From the NCBI GenBank assembly GCA_005765155.1, contig VCCP01000002.1, forward strand, positions 3,596,001 through 3,660,000: a DNA stretch of 64,000 bases, read 5' to 3'. The position numbers were made by a program, and so were the translations under genes. Below are positions 41,601-55,041 of the stretch, piece after piece. This stretch comes from Zelopaecilomyces penicillatus (Eukaryota; Ascomycota; Sordariomycetes; Hypocreales; Pseudodiploosporaceae). The notes beneath the pieces are model-generated. The model saw nothing but the letters and a program-made list of their open reading frames with translations. It was not told the origin of the DNA and made no database searches. Position 1 is the first letter of the stretch. Each line of letters starts with the position of its first letter.

Positions 41601-44600
41601 GTTAGACGTGATATGCCACATGGTTTCGCCCAATCCAGTAGTTATATGGCACGTATACAATCACCCATCTCCCCGGTCATCGAGATAGGACCCCTTTGTA
41701 ATGACAAAAAGGCTGATATCACTTATCACACTCATCTTTAACAATCTTTATCTTCATCACATCTCCCCATAGGGGCGAAGTAGGTAGTCAGCAAGCGGGT
41801 ACGGCGCCACCCATCGCGTCACTTCTCCCACCCACAACTAAACGCGCTGGTCCAGGTTCACCCTCGTTGACGAAGTCATATACTTCCATACGCCAGCCCC
41901 CCTTTTTCTGTCTGTCATTATGATTCGTATGTGTTACGGACGTGCAATGCCTGTCTCTGACACAAGCAAACCTCGCACGGAGATCGGAATCATTGAGGGG
42001 GCTTGGCTAACATCTGGTACGTGGATTGATGAAGCCACAATCTTCACCTGTTTCGGGCGCTTTACCGAGGCGATAGAGTTTCAGCCAGTTGACCTGGGGC
42101 CTTGTGGGGAAACAAAGTTGTTCAAATGGTGTTGTTAATGTAATGCCCAGTAATTACTATCCGTAGTTCAGTTGACCGATACTGAGACACAATGGCCCGA
42201 GACACGTTACGTCGTAGAATTGTTTGGTAGGATACACCGTCCCCCACGGAACCCTTGAAGAGAGACGCGATCGACAAGACTTTCGAAAGATCCCCTGCTT
42301 CTCTTTTGTCTTCCCCTTTCCAAACGTGCGTCGTGCATGGGTTCTTACTGAGATGCTGCGTCTAAATCATCATAACCTAGCTAACCGTTAGCCCTTTTCC
42401 AGTTAGCGTTACGGGTATTGTAGGAGAGGACGCAAAATTACGGGCACCTTGATGACTTTGCTGCGACTGACCAGGAATAGCGCCCATTACAGTATGGTCT
42501 CCGTTTCTACCTACATACAGTATGTAAGTTGTATGCAGGTCCTACTGCAAAGACGGCCCCCAAACTGCTTGTCTTTATTAGCTCTGGTGGTCTTCGGTTC
42601 GGCCTTTGACTACGGTGCCTGCATCCCGTTGCGGCAAGGAGGCGGGCCCGAACGAAACAAGGCAAGCCAGTCCAGGATACGTGAATGGCTTCGGTAGGTG
42701 GACTGAAGCTGACGCAAGCCAATAGCTTGCAGCGGCAACCATTTCCACCGTGCCGGGCTCCCTCGCCCCCCCTCTTCGTTCAACCGTCTCCACTCGCCCT
42801 CTCTCGCTCACCCAATGCAACACGATGTTGGCTGAAGCGAACGAACCCCAAGTCGTACCACTTTCTCACAACCCTGGTAGGTACCATCAGATCTAGCTAG
42901 ACAGTCAACATGCCAATGCCAGTAGCCAACGGCTGCTCTCACAAACGAAGTGATACAACAACGGCTGAGGGGCAATGGTACTCTCCAACTCTAGTGGCTG
43001 ACCAACGCGTCTCAGTGAAGCAACGCCGTCGGCTGGAGGTGGGTTTATTGTATTCCCTTGCGCAGCCCGTTCGGCAGCTTCAGGCGCGAAATGGCACAGT
43101 CCGGCTATTAACTTGATACTGCTAGCAGAGAAAAGTTTCTGCCGTTGGGGACGGAAAGAAAGGGTGTTGTCCTGACGGGCCCAGGACCAGGGTCGCTTAC
43201 AGGGTCTCTGGCTGAACGTGGTGAATGAAAAACATCGATCAGAAAAGTGTGGGTGAGCATCGCCCAGTCAAGGGCCAGGGATCTGCGTAGCGCTACTACC
43301 GGATAAGCGATGAAGGGTGTTTTTTGGGGGTGTTGGCGGCCAAGGTAAGAAAGAAAAAAAGGAAAAAAATATTTACACAGCCGTACTACGTAGTAGGAAG
43401 AAGAAAAAAGGTTCCCAATGGAGGAGGATGAGGCAGACGAACGAGGGTCCAGAGCTCCTGCTCGATACGTAGACAGTTCCAAGAATCTGCAGGTTTCTGG
43501 GTCAAAGGCACAAATGAACACACTGTATGCTACAACTACCGCGGTACCTTGTTTAGGTATGCCCTTGTATCATGATTGTAAGTGAGGGTTAGAGCCAACT
43601 CTCCCATCTGCTATATTTCGCCTTTTTACCATGAATTGTTTGAGCCCTCTCTGTGATTTAATCTCACACAAATGCCAGTAAGCCTCGCCTCTCCTCGCGT
43701 AGACGGGCTGACGCTCAATATTCATCAATATTCAACTTCGCTTAAGTAGGCACCTCGTGCAGACGGGTGACATAAGACGGGTAGTACCCAGTAAATAGCA
43801 GCATCTACTAACTCAAGTACTCCGTACAGGTATCAATAACGGTAACAGACGCTGGTCAAGGAACGGACGTATCTAAATAAAGTGCTCTCTCCACAATAGA
43901 ATATGTACACACCACATGCAGCCACGGCCTGAGTGCCACCGTCCCTGTAATTGATATTGGATCATTAATTTAGAGAAGGCAGCTTGGAACTTTGGTGCTT
44001 CTTCGTCCCTTGTTCATGGCATGTGCCGGCCTTCCAAGGAGCACTGAGCACCAAAAAGAGGAGGAGAGGTTTCGTCGTCCGGTGTGTATTCCGAACTCCG
44101 TAGGATCACCTACCACCTACAGTACAGTACGTACTTGGGTATCTAAAAGGTAGTGCAAACGAGGCAAATATCCACATGTTTTAAAACTACATGCGGGCTA
44201 TTTGACCATTGTGGAGACGGCTCTAGGCTCGAACTGTAGCAGTAGCCAAAAGAGGGTTACGTTTTACGCCCCCAAGCGCAGGACGGCGCCATCTGGACCC
44301 AAGACCAAGACAGTGCTGGACTTTTAGCACGCCGCCTGCACGCCCAGTTCCACCTCGTTCCCATCCATCGGGGCGACAGCCGCTAACCCAACCGCTGGCC
44401 CATCCACCCATCCACCCATCCAACATGCTATACAACCAGCCAGTCGGGTGAAATGCTGCCAGCCGCATACCGCCCTGTGGCAAGTCCGTGCGTGAAGGCG
44501 CATCGATTGATGGCAGCCAATTCGACGAGGCTGCAATTCTACAATTCTGCAGTTAATATATTGGGGAGTCAAAATAGAGTATGGCTTGGACGTACGATCG

Positions 44601-45102
44601 AGTTCGGGATTTCTTCCCCCCATTCCAAACGAACGCCAGATGTTGCCGATAGTTACATGTCATATTTCACGATAGTGAAAGGGGGGGAGGGAAAGCAGAG
44701 CCATCTAATTTGACACCTGCTTATTTGGGTCGAGTCAATTTTGGCATGGTTACATGTACATGTAGATGGAAAACGTAGATGTAAATTGTAGATAATTGGT
44801 CATTTCAGTATTCTAAACAAGGTATGAGAGCCGTCTGCCAAAATCAGTCCATTATTTTCGTGGCGTCCAACGTCGTGAATCCAATCAAACCCCAAACAAC
44901 GCCCAGCATAAGTATATGTGTACATGGAGGATATCTCTTCCCCCTAGGTGTAGACATGGTATCGAACCTCAATTTCCCAAACTACCTCTCAGCAGTACTC
45001 CGGGAAGCAAACATTGTAACGTAAAGATAAAAATGATGAGTAATAAATGAAAGCTAGGGCAGCTCCGTTATTAGAGCTTCAGGAGCATCTCCCCTCCCCT
45101 CC
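38675..45102. other. 6.4-kb gene-free stretch
   Basis: Largest same-type gap left of the Pth11-like gene. A 201-codon frame overlaps the RPL8 3' end (38590..39195), but it runs through 3' UTR-like sequence and has no domain. Frames of 60-140 codons elsewhere are scattered with no splice-connected partners. Palindromic TACTCCGTA/GTACTTCGTAC words recur (about 40853, 41002, 43817), and simple runs of G, C and A are common. Nothing resembling a transposase or reverse transcriptase was seen. Confidence 0.5.
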
Positions 45103-46402
45103 TCATACGTGATTATCGCCCTCGTTTCGTCGGCGTGGCTTGCCATCGGCCTCCTCATCTACCCGGACGCTGTAAGTTACCGACTTCATGATAGCGTGGT
45201 TCTGTAGAATGTTCTCCTCACTGCCAGTATTGTGGTCTCGCGAGTTGAAAACACTCTTGTCGTTGCTCACATCGCTGAGCTTGAAGTGCTCGCCCTTGAC
45301 GCCACGGTTTTTGCTGTTGCCCTGAGATGACCCTCCGTAGCCAGGATTGGAGTTCTTGCTGCGGTACTCCTTGGCCTTTTTCATACACACAGGTGCTAGG
45401 AATGGCAGAGATGAGACCATGTTCTTCAGAAGAAAAAAAGTTAGCATATGTTCATGATGATTATGTTTCTTCTCGTAGCTTGTTACTTACTCCAACGTTG
45501 AATTCGATGGTACCCCACAGCACAAGCATCGTCGAGTTACCGTCTCCAAACTGAATGCGGTCGATTTGCACATAGCGCAACACGGAGCAAATGGTGGTGA
45601 AGAGACCAAGCAAGAAGATAGCAATGAGACCAAGCTTCTTCTCAAGGCGGATGTTGAGCTTCAACAACACTGGAATAGGCAGAACGGCCACGATGACATC
45701 AGACACGATGGTAACAACGGCATAGGCGGTAAAAGACGGTCCAGGGGCGAGGCATGTTCCTTCTTTCAATGGGTTCCATGACTTATCAATCTAAAAGTAG
45801 GATACGGAGTTAGTAGGAGGCCAGATGAAATATGTTAGCCATAGATGTTGACTAACCGGTGTGCAGGCAAAGATGAGCGAGAAAGTACATCCAAGATGGC
45901 CGAGGAAGACGAGACCAATGGTGGCCCAAACAATAAAGCGGTACAGTTTCTGATCAGTGCCCTTGAGCAGGCGCAGGTAACTAATGAGAAGAGCAATCTT
46001 GAAGAAACTGATTCCAAGTTGGTAGATGGGTCGTCCAGCGAAATTCACCCGGGTATATGTGATTTTGCTGAGTTGGGGTCGATCCTTAACCGGAAGTCCT
46101 AGGCCGTACTTGGTTTCTATAACCTTGGTGTTAGATTATAACAATGGAGACAAGCAATGCGAAGAAAGTAAAAGAAGATTACACATACGGATAATGCAGA
46201 GAATTGAGTAAATAAGCGCAAAAACCATGGACAGCGCGGCCATGTAGTCATCGGAGGCGAGGCCGCGAGCCTTGGATCGGATCCAGAGACGGCTACATAC
46301 GACGCTGATGGACAAGAACGAAAGGACGACGCAAATGGCGATAATGGTTGGGTACTGCGATTCGGCTTCCACCTGCTCGCTGGCGTGCTTAACCCAGCCC
46401 AT
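45103..46402 (-). CDS. Pth11-like seven-transmembrane protein with fungal rhodopsin domain, 364 aa
   Basis: Four exons: 46402..46189, 46116..45857, 45790..45491 and 45423..45103, with introns of 72, 66 and 67 nt. Exons 1-3 hold seven hydrophobic segments: TIIAICVVLSFLSIS, DDYMAALSMVFALIYSILCI, YQLGISFFKIALLISYLRL, FIVWATIGLVFLGHLGCTFS, the AYAVVTIVSDVIVAVLPIPV segment, LGLIAIFLLGLFTTICSV and MLVLWGTIEFNVG. The pattern of a charged loop after helix 1, a conserved PIPVLLKL motif and a Gly-rich helix matches the fungal rhodopsin/PTH11-like family. These are plasma-membrane proteins without a CFEM domain here. The C-tail is hydrophilic and charged, with a KPRRRN cluster. Members sense surface or nutrient cues in pathogenic and saprophytic fungi; the specific ligand is unknown. 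Confidence 0.85.
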
Positions 46403-49400
46403 GATGGCGATGAATTCGAAAACTCGGGACGGGCGTGAACAGTGATTTGGGGGGGATTAGATTTCTGGCGACGATGACGGAAGTGGGAAAGAGACCAGCA
46501 ACGGCGGCCGTCAGCCAAGTATTAAGCAAACGCTGCAAAGTGCCCACTCCAGTCGAGTGTGTGAAATATCCCGTTTGCGGGGGCGGAAAAGGCGTAGTGA
46601 TGTATGGGTGTCCGAAAGAGACAATTGTATAGATAGATTGGCCCCGAAAAAAGAGATCCGCAAAAGCAATTCACAAGGAACGAATGGAGAGCAAGACCAA
46701 GATGAGAAGAAAAAGCAATGCGGAGGGGTTCGCTTTTGTGGAGGAGAACGGGTCTTTGATATTGTGTTTTCTTTTGGCTGGGAGGGGGGGCTTGTGAATC
46801 ACCCTTTTCAAGACCCTATCGAACCCCCCCGTCAAGACCCCATCGGGACCCTAGCAGGAGGTCATCTAGGTAGAGGGTAACCAAAAGTAGCTCCCAAGCG
46901 CCTATGGAGCTAGATCTTGTCTTTCCTCGGGGTGGCGGGCTTTCCATCGTGCAAGGTTTAGTGCGCAAGCTTTTGGGAGTGTCATCTTTCGAAGGGGGGT
47001 GGTCGTTCTCAAGAGTGTAAAGGTACCCCGTTGGCCATTACGCCTGCCTACCTTACGGTAGGTAGGTATTAGAGTCGTAGTCGCCTAGCCGGCATAGCCA
47101 AGTGTGCTAATCAGCTAACGTATGTTTCTCATGACATCGGGCCAGCTTGCCGGGGTTGCCGTGCGCTCGCCTTGCCGGCAGGGGGATGGGAGTTGGGAGA
47201 GAAAAAGTTGAAAACGGAGAGCGATGAGAGGGGGGGTGAATGGCCGGGGGGGAGAGGAGGGAGGGGCGGAGTTGGGGGGACATTTGGGGGGGGATCATCG
47301 TGAGACAAGAGATTGGCCGTGTCCTGAGTTCTGTGCTGATTACGGCTACTACCTAGTACTTGGGTCCGCATAACGGCTAGCCAACCAGCCAGCCCAGCCC
47401 AGCTACCTGTTATCCGTACTTTGAGCATCGTTGCCAAAAACTGCCATTGCATCCATCCTCCATATCATAAACATCCACATCGCCCACTATTACCAGGCAA
47501 GCCAAGGGCACTACGGCAAGGGAAGGCAAGGCAAGGTTGCAGGACGATTTGTGAGGAGGGGGGGGGGCCGTTTCCACCTTTTCCTAAGTGCACGCTTACT
47601 CGGACAGTGCGTGCGTGCCTACAGACTCCAGTAGGATGAGAAGCTTTGATCTCGGCACCAGGTCGATTTCGATACACCTATGTTTTGAAATGCAAATACC
47701 TGCGGAGAGGCTGGTAGAGGAGGCAGATGTTGAGGAGCTTTTCTTCATGGGCCACGCACCGGCGTATCAATGCGGGTGCCCTTTTACAGCAGAAGTTTCG
47801 ATGGCAACAAGTCAACTGACGGTCTAGGCAACCAAAAGGTGTTCTCCCACCGGCCTCTCACCACAGATGGCAAATATCCTTTTGCCTTATGCAGCCAGTC
47901 AAAGAGTGCGCGAGCCAGCATCAAACGCGACTGGGACGAGTCTAAACATGGAGTGTTGGGAGGGTTTCGGAGAAACCTGGAGTGTCAGTTTCGTCGTCGA
48001 GTCAGCTCTATGCACACCAGGCTGCAAAGTGCCTGTACCATCACCAAGTGCCCGTAATTAGACGCTGCACGGCTGACTGCCCCTCCAGCCGCTGCAAATG
48101 CTAGCTGTGCTTCCGTACACTCAACCGCCATGCAACTTCTACCAGTACCTAGCAAGCTGCACTGTATGTACCTGATGTACTGGCCTTCCCAACCACTACA
48201 CACTGGTGGCTGGGCTGGCGCACGGCTGGCGCGGTGATCTTCGTCAACACCCACCGCGCTGCACTCCACTGCATCCACTGCATCCACTGCTCAGCGATCC
48301 TTCTGTGCACCTCATCCTGCCCGCCCGTCCCCTGCTGCTTTGTCCCCCAAACCCCCACTGGGGCCGATACTGTTACAACAGCTTTCAGTTTTGCATCCAT
48401 AGTTGGTTGGGATTGTTATCAGTCAAACTCACAGATTCGGATACAGACCTCTTTCATTCTCATATAGTGTGTTGGGTCCAGAAATCAGTGCTGGATCGTA
48501 CCCGGAATGTCAACTACTAGAGATCAGGCCTCTCGCATCTTAGTTGTACATGTAATAATAGAAAAATCTTCAACTCAGGCAGTCTTGTCTGTCTATATTC
48601 CGTACTGTCAAGTCATAACACGCACTGATCTTCGTCCTTTGCACCGCATACAGTGGACTCCATTGTTGTCTCTTCTCGGATGTTGTCAAACAAAAACCAG
48701 TTGACCGCTCCCGTCACTGGCCATTTAAGCTCAGGCCAAAGAATCCACGAACGTGCATTCTCATCGTGACGTCGGGGAATCCGTGTGCCTATATCATGAT
48801 TCTGATCTATATGATGTGCGCTGTCCGTGGCAGGTCTGTGGGTGTTACCAACGTCACTCAACGGCTCTCGCACACTCATCATGTGGCACTTGTTTTGCGT
48901 GAGGTGTAAAGGTGTGTAAAGGTGAGCGGCAACCATGGTTGGCGAACAGACACTTGACAGCTTGTCAAGACACAGCTCTGTCTCAGACTTGCTGTCTGGG
49001 CTGCGAGCGCCGAGACTGCAGCAAGATGTGTAATGGACCAGTAGAAACCCCAACCCAGCCTCCTCACTGCTCGATTTTGACAGCATCGATCAACAAGTGG
49101 GGGCTTGTGCTCGGATGCTGTTGATACAGGGCGCTTACGATACCGATTTTGACGTGCGTCCTTTTGTTGGTTGTTTACTACGGTAATGGTTATGTTTGAT
49201 ATCTGGGTTTTGGTGGTGGCTGTTATTCACCTGTCGACGGCTTCCTGCTTTCGAAGTACATACCTACTTTGGAATCACCATTGGTGCCTCCGACCCCTCG
49301 GCGGTACATGAGTTTTCTGAGGGGCGCCGAATGCACTGATAGCGCTGATGGCGCTGAGTGAGAGTGGCACATAACGCCATCGTCCTGTCTTCATAGTGTC

Positions 49401-52400
49401 ATGCCTCCCCCCCTCCCCCCAGTGGCGTGAATACCATCCATTGATATTCCCTGGGTTGGCGGGCCGCGAACGCATCAGCCACCGGCACAGCACACCAGGT
49501 AGGAGAACATCATGCTCGTACTTCGTACAGTGGTTTTAAGCATTCGATAGATTCTCCACGGCCCTTGCATCCATCGTCTGGCAATAGTGCAGGGACGAGG
49601 CCCAAGCCTCCAATGACAGGATGGTATGAGAGGAAAAAGAAAGTCGTAGCGAGGGAGGGTCGACTGTTAAGCCCTCTCAGATGACAACCTACTCTTACGT
49701 AGTACGGGCGCACGAGCCGAATTTCTTCTTTTTGTTTCTTTTTCTTGTTCTTTCTTTTTCGTCTTTTCGGGGTGTTTGGTGCTTTCAAGCGTGTGCAACA
49801 GTTGTAGTTTGTTCAGTGCTGAACTAATAGTAGAGGTTTTTTTTCGTTACGGGTGTGTGTGCGCAAGACGGATGAGAAGAAGGAAAGAGCAAGCTCACAT
49901 CTATCTGTAATACTTGACATATGACAAAACTCTGTGCCGCAATTATTGTCTGCTTTTCTCCATTCCCCGTGCCCCGAAGTCAACATCTTGCATGTCCTAC
50001 CCTGTCCCTTCTACGGCCCAATAGGTTCTATCTCAACCGAGAGGCGTTCTGGCTCGTGAAAAGCCACAGTGGATGGCTTGGCTGCTCATGCGAACTGCCC
50101 TAATGGTGGGCTTTGCTCGACACACCACGGCACTGCGCCAAAGTGTTTGGTTACCCAAGTGCCGTTTATTACAGGTCGTTATTATAATTACTGCGTGGCT
50201 TGCTGTCGAGTTGAAGCATTGGTTGACATGCGCTACCCTATAGCTCAAACAGTCTGTGTAGGATATTTGATTCGTTGGTATTCAAACCTCAAGTGTGTTT
50301 TGAGTATGAGCAAGTTATGATGATGATGCTGGGATTACTTGTATGAGAAATTACGATTGAGCATACTGCTGCTGTTGTCAAGCATATGCCTGCCCACCCA
50401 ACCCGATGTGCAAAGACAGGAGGCACATCAAACGCCGGATACTATGCGAGCTGGAGTTGGAACGTGGTCAACCAGCCCGATGGAATACCACAGTTGCACG
50501 TGCGACCATGTGAGTTTACAGGTATTCCTTAATTCCCATTTTGTCCCATTTTTTTTCTTTCTTTTCTTCTTAATTAAAGATTATAAAAAACCCGCATGGC
50601 CAATATTGGGGCAGCAACGTTGATGGCGTAACGACCAACAACCAACGGCGGTCATCATCATGCAGGCAGGCGGGCCGATGTGAAATGGGGCCCTAGCAGT
50701 CGGAGGCAGTCCCAGCCAGATGGAGCGCCTGGTACTGTTGAGGACACACAGGCCTGGCCACATGGAAATGTTGTTGGTTGTTGCATGCATTTGCGCAGCG
50801 TTGAACCGGGCCGGTTTGCCCAATGCGGATCGAAGGTGGCATCAAGTCGTGATAATGGTTGTTGTTGGAGGTGGTAAGTCATTCAAATGCTTCACTTTGT
50901 AGGACGGAAATAATGAATGCTGAAGGTTACATGTAGAGGAAAGATATAGTCCATGTAAACAGGTACCTACTAGGTAATTAAGTCTCAGCAAAACGGTGCA
51001 ATACAGTACGTAGCGTAGGTGTATTCAGGTAGGTACGCACTACCGGTATGGCTGGCTGTACCTGCCTCGACAGCCAGCAAAGGCCAGCAGAGGCAAGTGG
51101 GGCTCACCGATGGCTGACCAGGGCCCCTTCCTTTGCGCCATGCACTTATTGCCGGGGTCCCCCCCCTTTTCATTTCTAAGCTTCTCGTCCCTCGCATCGT
51201 TATTGGTTCTCTGCCGCAGCCAAACATGGTATGGGCCATGCCAAATGCACACACACAAGAAAGATTCTAATGCCAAAGCACCAAAAACCGCCTACGACTC
51301 CCATCCAGAGCGAGTTAATATTCTCTGCTTGTGTTGTATGAGGGCTGCTGCAACAAACCCCTTTCCACAGTGCAGTTTGCCCTTGTCGTCCTCCCCTTGC
51401 CCACCCGTCGGAAAAAAAAGAAATCTCGCCTAGGTGCCCCTGGGTTTGGTCGCCCTCCTCTTTGAATTGAAAATAGAAGGAGCTAGTCTTCTATTTTGCT
51501 TCCAGGATGCGACGTGCAACAAGGAAATAAAAGATAGACTTGCGATGAACAGTTCGCGACGGCATCAGCCGAATGCTTTTGGCGTTGTGGCGACGGAGCG
51601 ACACTTACCGAACGACCCCGCGACCGTAGTTGCTACTAACTTGTCGACTTATTCGCACGATGAGGTATTTCACCTAGTATTTGTAGCCGATGTGCATGGC
51701 TTACGATGTGACTTTCCATGGAGAACGCCACCATTACTCTACACAGAGCGCATGTAGTAATGAACTTGACTGGCTGCTGGCAATTGTTCGTCTTCGCACA
51801 CGGGTACAACGTCGATAAACTCTGTCTGCTTACCTGCACGGAAGCAGCAACAGTTCTCGGGCGCAGATTTTCATTCCAACCAACCCTTACAGCACAACCA
51901 TGCCCGGAATACGTAAATGTATATTATTACAGACAGTCTAATCCAGTCATACAGGGCCCAGCGCAATCTTGTCTTGAAGTCTTGGCTGCTGTTGGTTGCT
52001 GCTGCTGCGGGTCGGCCGAGGGCCCAAATTCTAGATGCACGACCGACCGGCGTTGGTAGCCCGAATAGTGCTCTTCGGTACGACTTAGTTCGCCACGTTT
52101 GCGTCTTAGTCGGGAGCTTGGCTCTGGCCATGGCAGCGACGGTATGGAGCGCATGGAGCGTGCAGGTAATTTTAGGCGACGGCAGGGTTTCGCTTTTCAG
52201 CAAGCAACCTTGACGTGAGACACAGCTGGTGCGCAGCAGAACAAGAAAGCCTCAAACCCGGCAGTCCTGACCACCACCACCTGGAGGGAGACCACAGACC
52301 TCCGCCGGATCTCCACCAGCAGACATCCACAGACCTCCACAGAGACCACAGCGACGGACATGCCAATGCTAGCGACCTGCAACTTCTCTGCCCACCGATT

Positions 52401-53009
52401 GCTAATAGTGGCAGGATAGACTTCGATTTGGGACACCTCCCTGTCTTTTCCCCCCCTTCGCTCGTTTTCCTGGTTCCGATCCGTTGTCCAGATAACTTGG
52501 ATAATACTCCATTGTTTCTTCTTCAAAATTGTTTTCTTTTTGCAACCACGACCACCCGTTCTCAGCCCCTCGAGACATGCCGTCTGGGCGCAACTCGACC
52601 CCCTCTCGAAATCCTCTAATCATCTAAGACACACACACTTCCAGCAAAACAGCTCCAGCATTGGCGCTGCACGACGACCGCACCGGCCCTCACTCGCCGA
52701 CCTAGTTAATCTCGCCCTCTGCTCCCCATCCCTTCCCTCATTCCACGTTGCATTCAAAGACGACCGTTGCTCTTCAGCTGCTGATCTCATCGGTTCCGCG
52801 CCGATCCCTTCTCTTGTCTCCTTCAATCCTTCCCCTGGTCGTCGCTCGCACCCCTCTGTTATCTCACAATCTATCATTCTTCCACTCCCTCGCAGCGGGA
52901 CCGCACTCTATCGCTGCGACGCCCTCACTCTCGTCGACTCTTTTCGCGACGAGCCTCTTTTTTACGCGACCACCGTCATTCCTTCCGTAATCGCCGCCCC
53001 CGGCCCATA
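46403..53009. other. 6.6-kb gene-free stretch upstream of two divergent genes
   Basis: No supportable gene. Open frames of 60-157 codons are present on both strands but have low-complexity composition and no domain. GTACTTCGTAC (49518) and several CCTACC/GGTAGG words occur, along with G, C and CT homopolymer runs (for example around 49400). The last 500 nt before 53010 are strongly CT-rich and look like a long 5' leader of the MFS transporter. A frame open upstream of the MFS ATG stops at its start (TAATG) but has no ATG of its own. Confidence 0.5.
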
Positions 53010-55041
53010 ATGTCTTCTCATGACGACAGCGAGAAGGCGGGCGACATTGACGTCCGCGCTGCCAACTCGTCCTCCTCAGCCTCCGACTCCCCGACTGGTC
53101 TCAATCGCATCCCAAGTGTCGAGGTTGACGCCGCCTGGCAATTCCTCAACGACCATCGCGATGCCGCCGGCGTTGCCAACATCGACATCACTGCGCTGCG
53201 GCACAAGATTGATTTGCGCATCGTTCCCCTCATGTTCTGCTGCTACACGATGCAGTTTCTCGACAAGGTTATCCTCAACGTGAGTCTTCCCTGCTTAGTC
53301 GCTCTGCAGCTTTCCGTCGCCCCGCACAGGCGCGATCAAAACACAACCCCATACATATGGACAAGGTAACATGACTTGAGAGCAACAAGCTGATGCGCCG
53401 CAGTATGCCGCTGTCATGGGCATCAGCAAAGACCTGAAGCTACAGGGCAATGACTTTTCCAACATCGCCACTTTCCTTTTCGTCGGTCTTCTCTGCTTTG
53501 AGATTCCAAACAGTATGTTTTCCCCTTTGTGAACCGTCGCCACTTACTACTCGACTCCATGGGTGATTTCACCATGTCTTGAGCTCAACTTTATTCCATT
53601 CAATTGCACTCTCAGGAAAGGCCATGATGCTGATGTTGTCGATATAGCTTACTTTCTTCAAGCCGTCCCTGCTGCGAAGTGGCTCGGACTCAATGTTACT
53701 TTGTGGGGCATTGCTACAGCTTGTGGTGCTGCTGCTCACAACTATCAGACCCTCCTTGTCTCCCGTATCTTCCTTGGTATTTTTGAGGCTACGATTGGCC
53801 CTTCCCTAATGCTCATCAGTAGCCAGTGGTACACGAAGTCCGAGCAAGCCCCTCGTTTCTCATTCTGGTACTTGGGTCTTGGTTTGGGCCAAATTCTCGG
53901 TGGTGCCATCTCATACGGCTTCCAGCATATCTCTCCAGCCGCTGCCCTCTCTGGCTGGCGCACCATGTTTGTTGTCCTCGGCTGCATCACCGTTGCCATT
54001 GGTCTATGTACTTTGTTCTTCCTGCCGGATACTCCCATGCAGGCGAAGTGGCTGTCGGACAATGAGAAGGTTGCTCTCCTCAAGCATGTTAGCGTTAACC
54101 AAACCGGTATTCAGAGCCGCAAGTTTCGTCCTAGGGAGATTCTCGATGCTCTGCTCGACCCTCAAGTCTACCTTTTGCTTCTGTCTGTCGTCTTGGTACG
54201 TTTTGGATATTTGCATCAATCTTCTAATGGGTTGGAACACAAAATTCTAACATGCTGTTTTACCTAGCTCTCCGTTTCTAGTGGCGTTGTTACCACATAC
54301 TCTGCTACACTGATTAGAAACCTGGGCTACACACCCAAGAAGGCTGCTCTGATGAACATGCCTTCCGGTGTCGTCAGCATCTTTTTCACGTTGCTTGTTG
54401 GGTTTGGCATTCGCAAGCAGTCGCACCGATGGGCTTGGATTATCATTTGCATCATTCCTGCGTAAGTTTCGTCGGATATGTGTTGTGCTTTTGGATTTTA
54501 TGGCTAACGGGTTATCTTTTTAGTATTACTGGAGGTGCCCTGATGTCTTTCCTCAACCCCAAGACCCAGCGCTCTGGCATCCTAGCTGGTATTTATCTTG
54601 TCAATGCCGTCGTTGCACCCCTCACCATCTTCTATGCCGTAAGTATTTCTATTGTTACCTATCATATACCGATGATGGTGAACTCTGATAGCGTTTCATG
54701 CATGCTGACATCTCTCTCAGTGGACCATGGCCAACATCGGTGGTGGCACAAAGCGTGCCTTCGTTGCTGCTATTGTTAGTGGCTCATTTTCCCTCGGCAA
54801 CATCATTGGACCCCAGACATTCCAGGCTCACGACGCCCCCGACTTCCGCCCCGCCAAGCTTGCTGTTATGGGTACACAGTCCGGCTGTGCTCTTACCACC
54901 TTCATCCTCTTCCTTTACTACGTTTGGTGCAACAAGAAGCGCGCTGATGTTAGCAAGGAGAACGAGGCGGATTTCATGTCTCCCGAAGTCTGGCAGTCTA
55001 TGACAGACAGGGAAAACAAGAGGTTCCGATACTCATACTAA
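53010..55041 (+). CDS. MFS transporter, allantoate permease (Dal5/ACS) family, 518 aa
   Basis: Six exons: 53010..53279, 53404..53512, 53648..54195, 54268..54461, 54524..54638 and 54721..55041; every join is in frame. After about 60 disordered N-terminal residues come twelve predicted membrane helices. They include the family-typical RHKIDLRIVPLMFCCYTMQFLDKV helix 1 and EIPNTYFLQAVPAAKWLG. The loop after helix 2, GIATACGAAAHNYQTLLVSRIFLGIFEATIGPS, matches the anion:cation symporter group. The protein therefore imports a small organic anion (allantoate, ureidosuccinate or nicotinate are known substrates) at the plasma membrane with protons. The substrate cannot be named. An unusually long CT-rich leader precedes the gene. 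Confidence 0.9.

Noticed and set aside
43108..43521. 137-codon minus-strand frame in the gap
   Set aside because: No domain, ordinary composition for random frame, no neighbouring exon joins found.
52540..53010. Open frame that stops at the MFS ATG
   Set aside because: It has no ATG, only a TTG start; the overlap TAATG is probably coincidental in a CT-rich leader.
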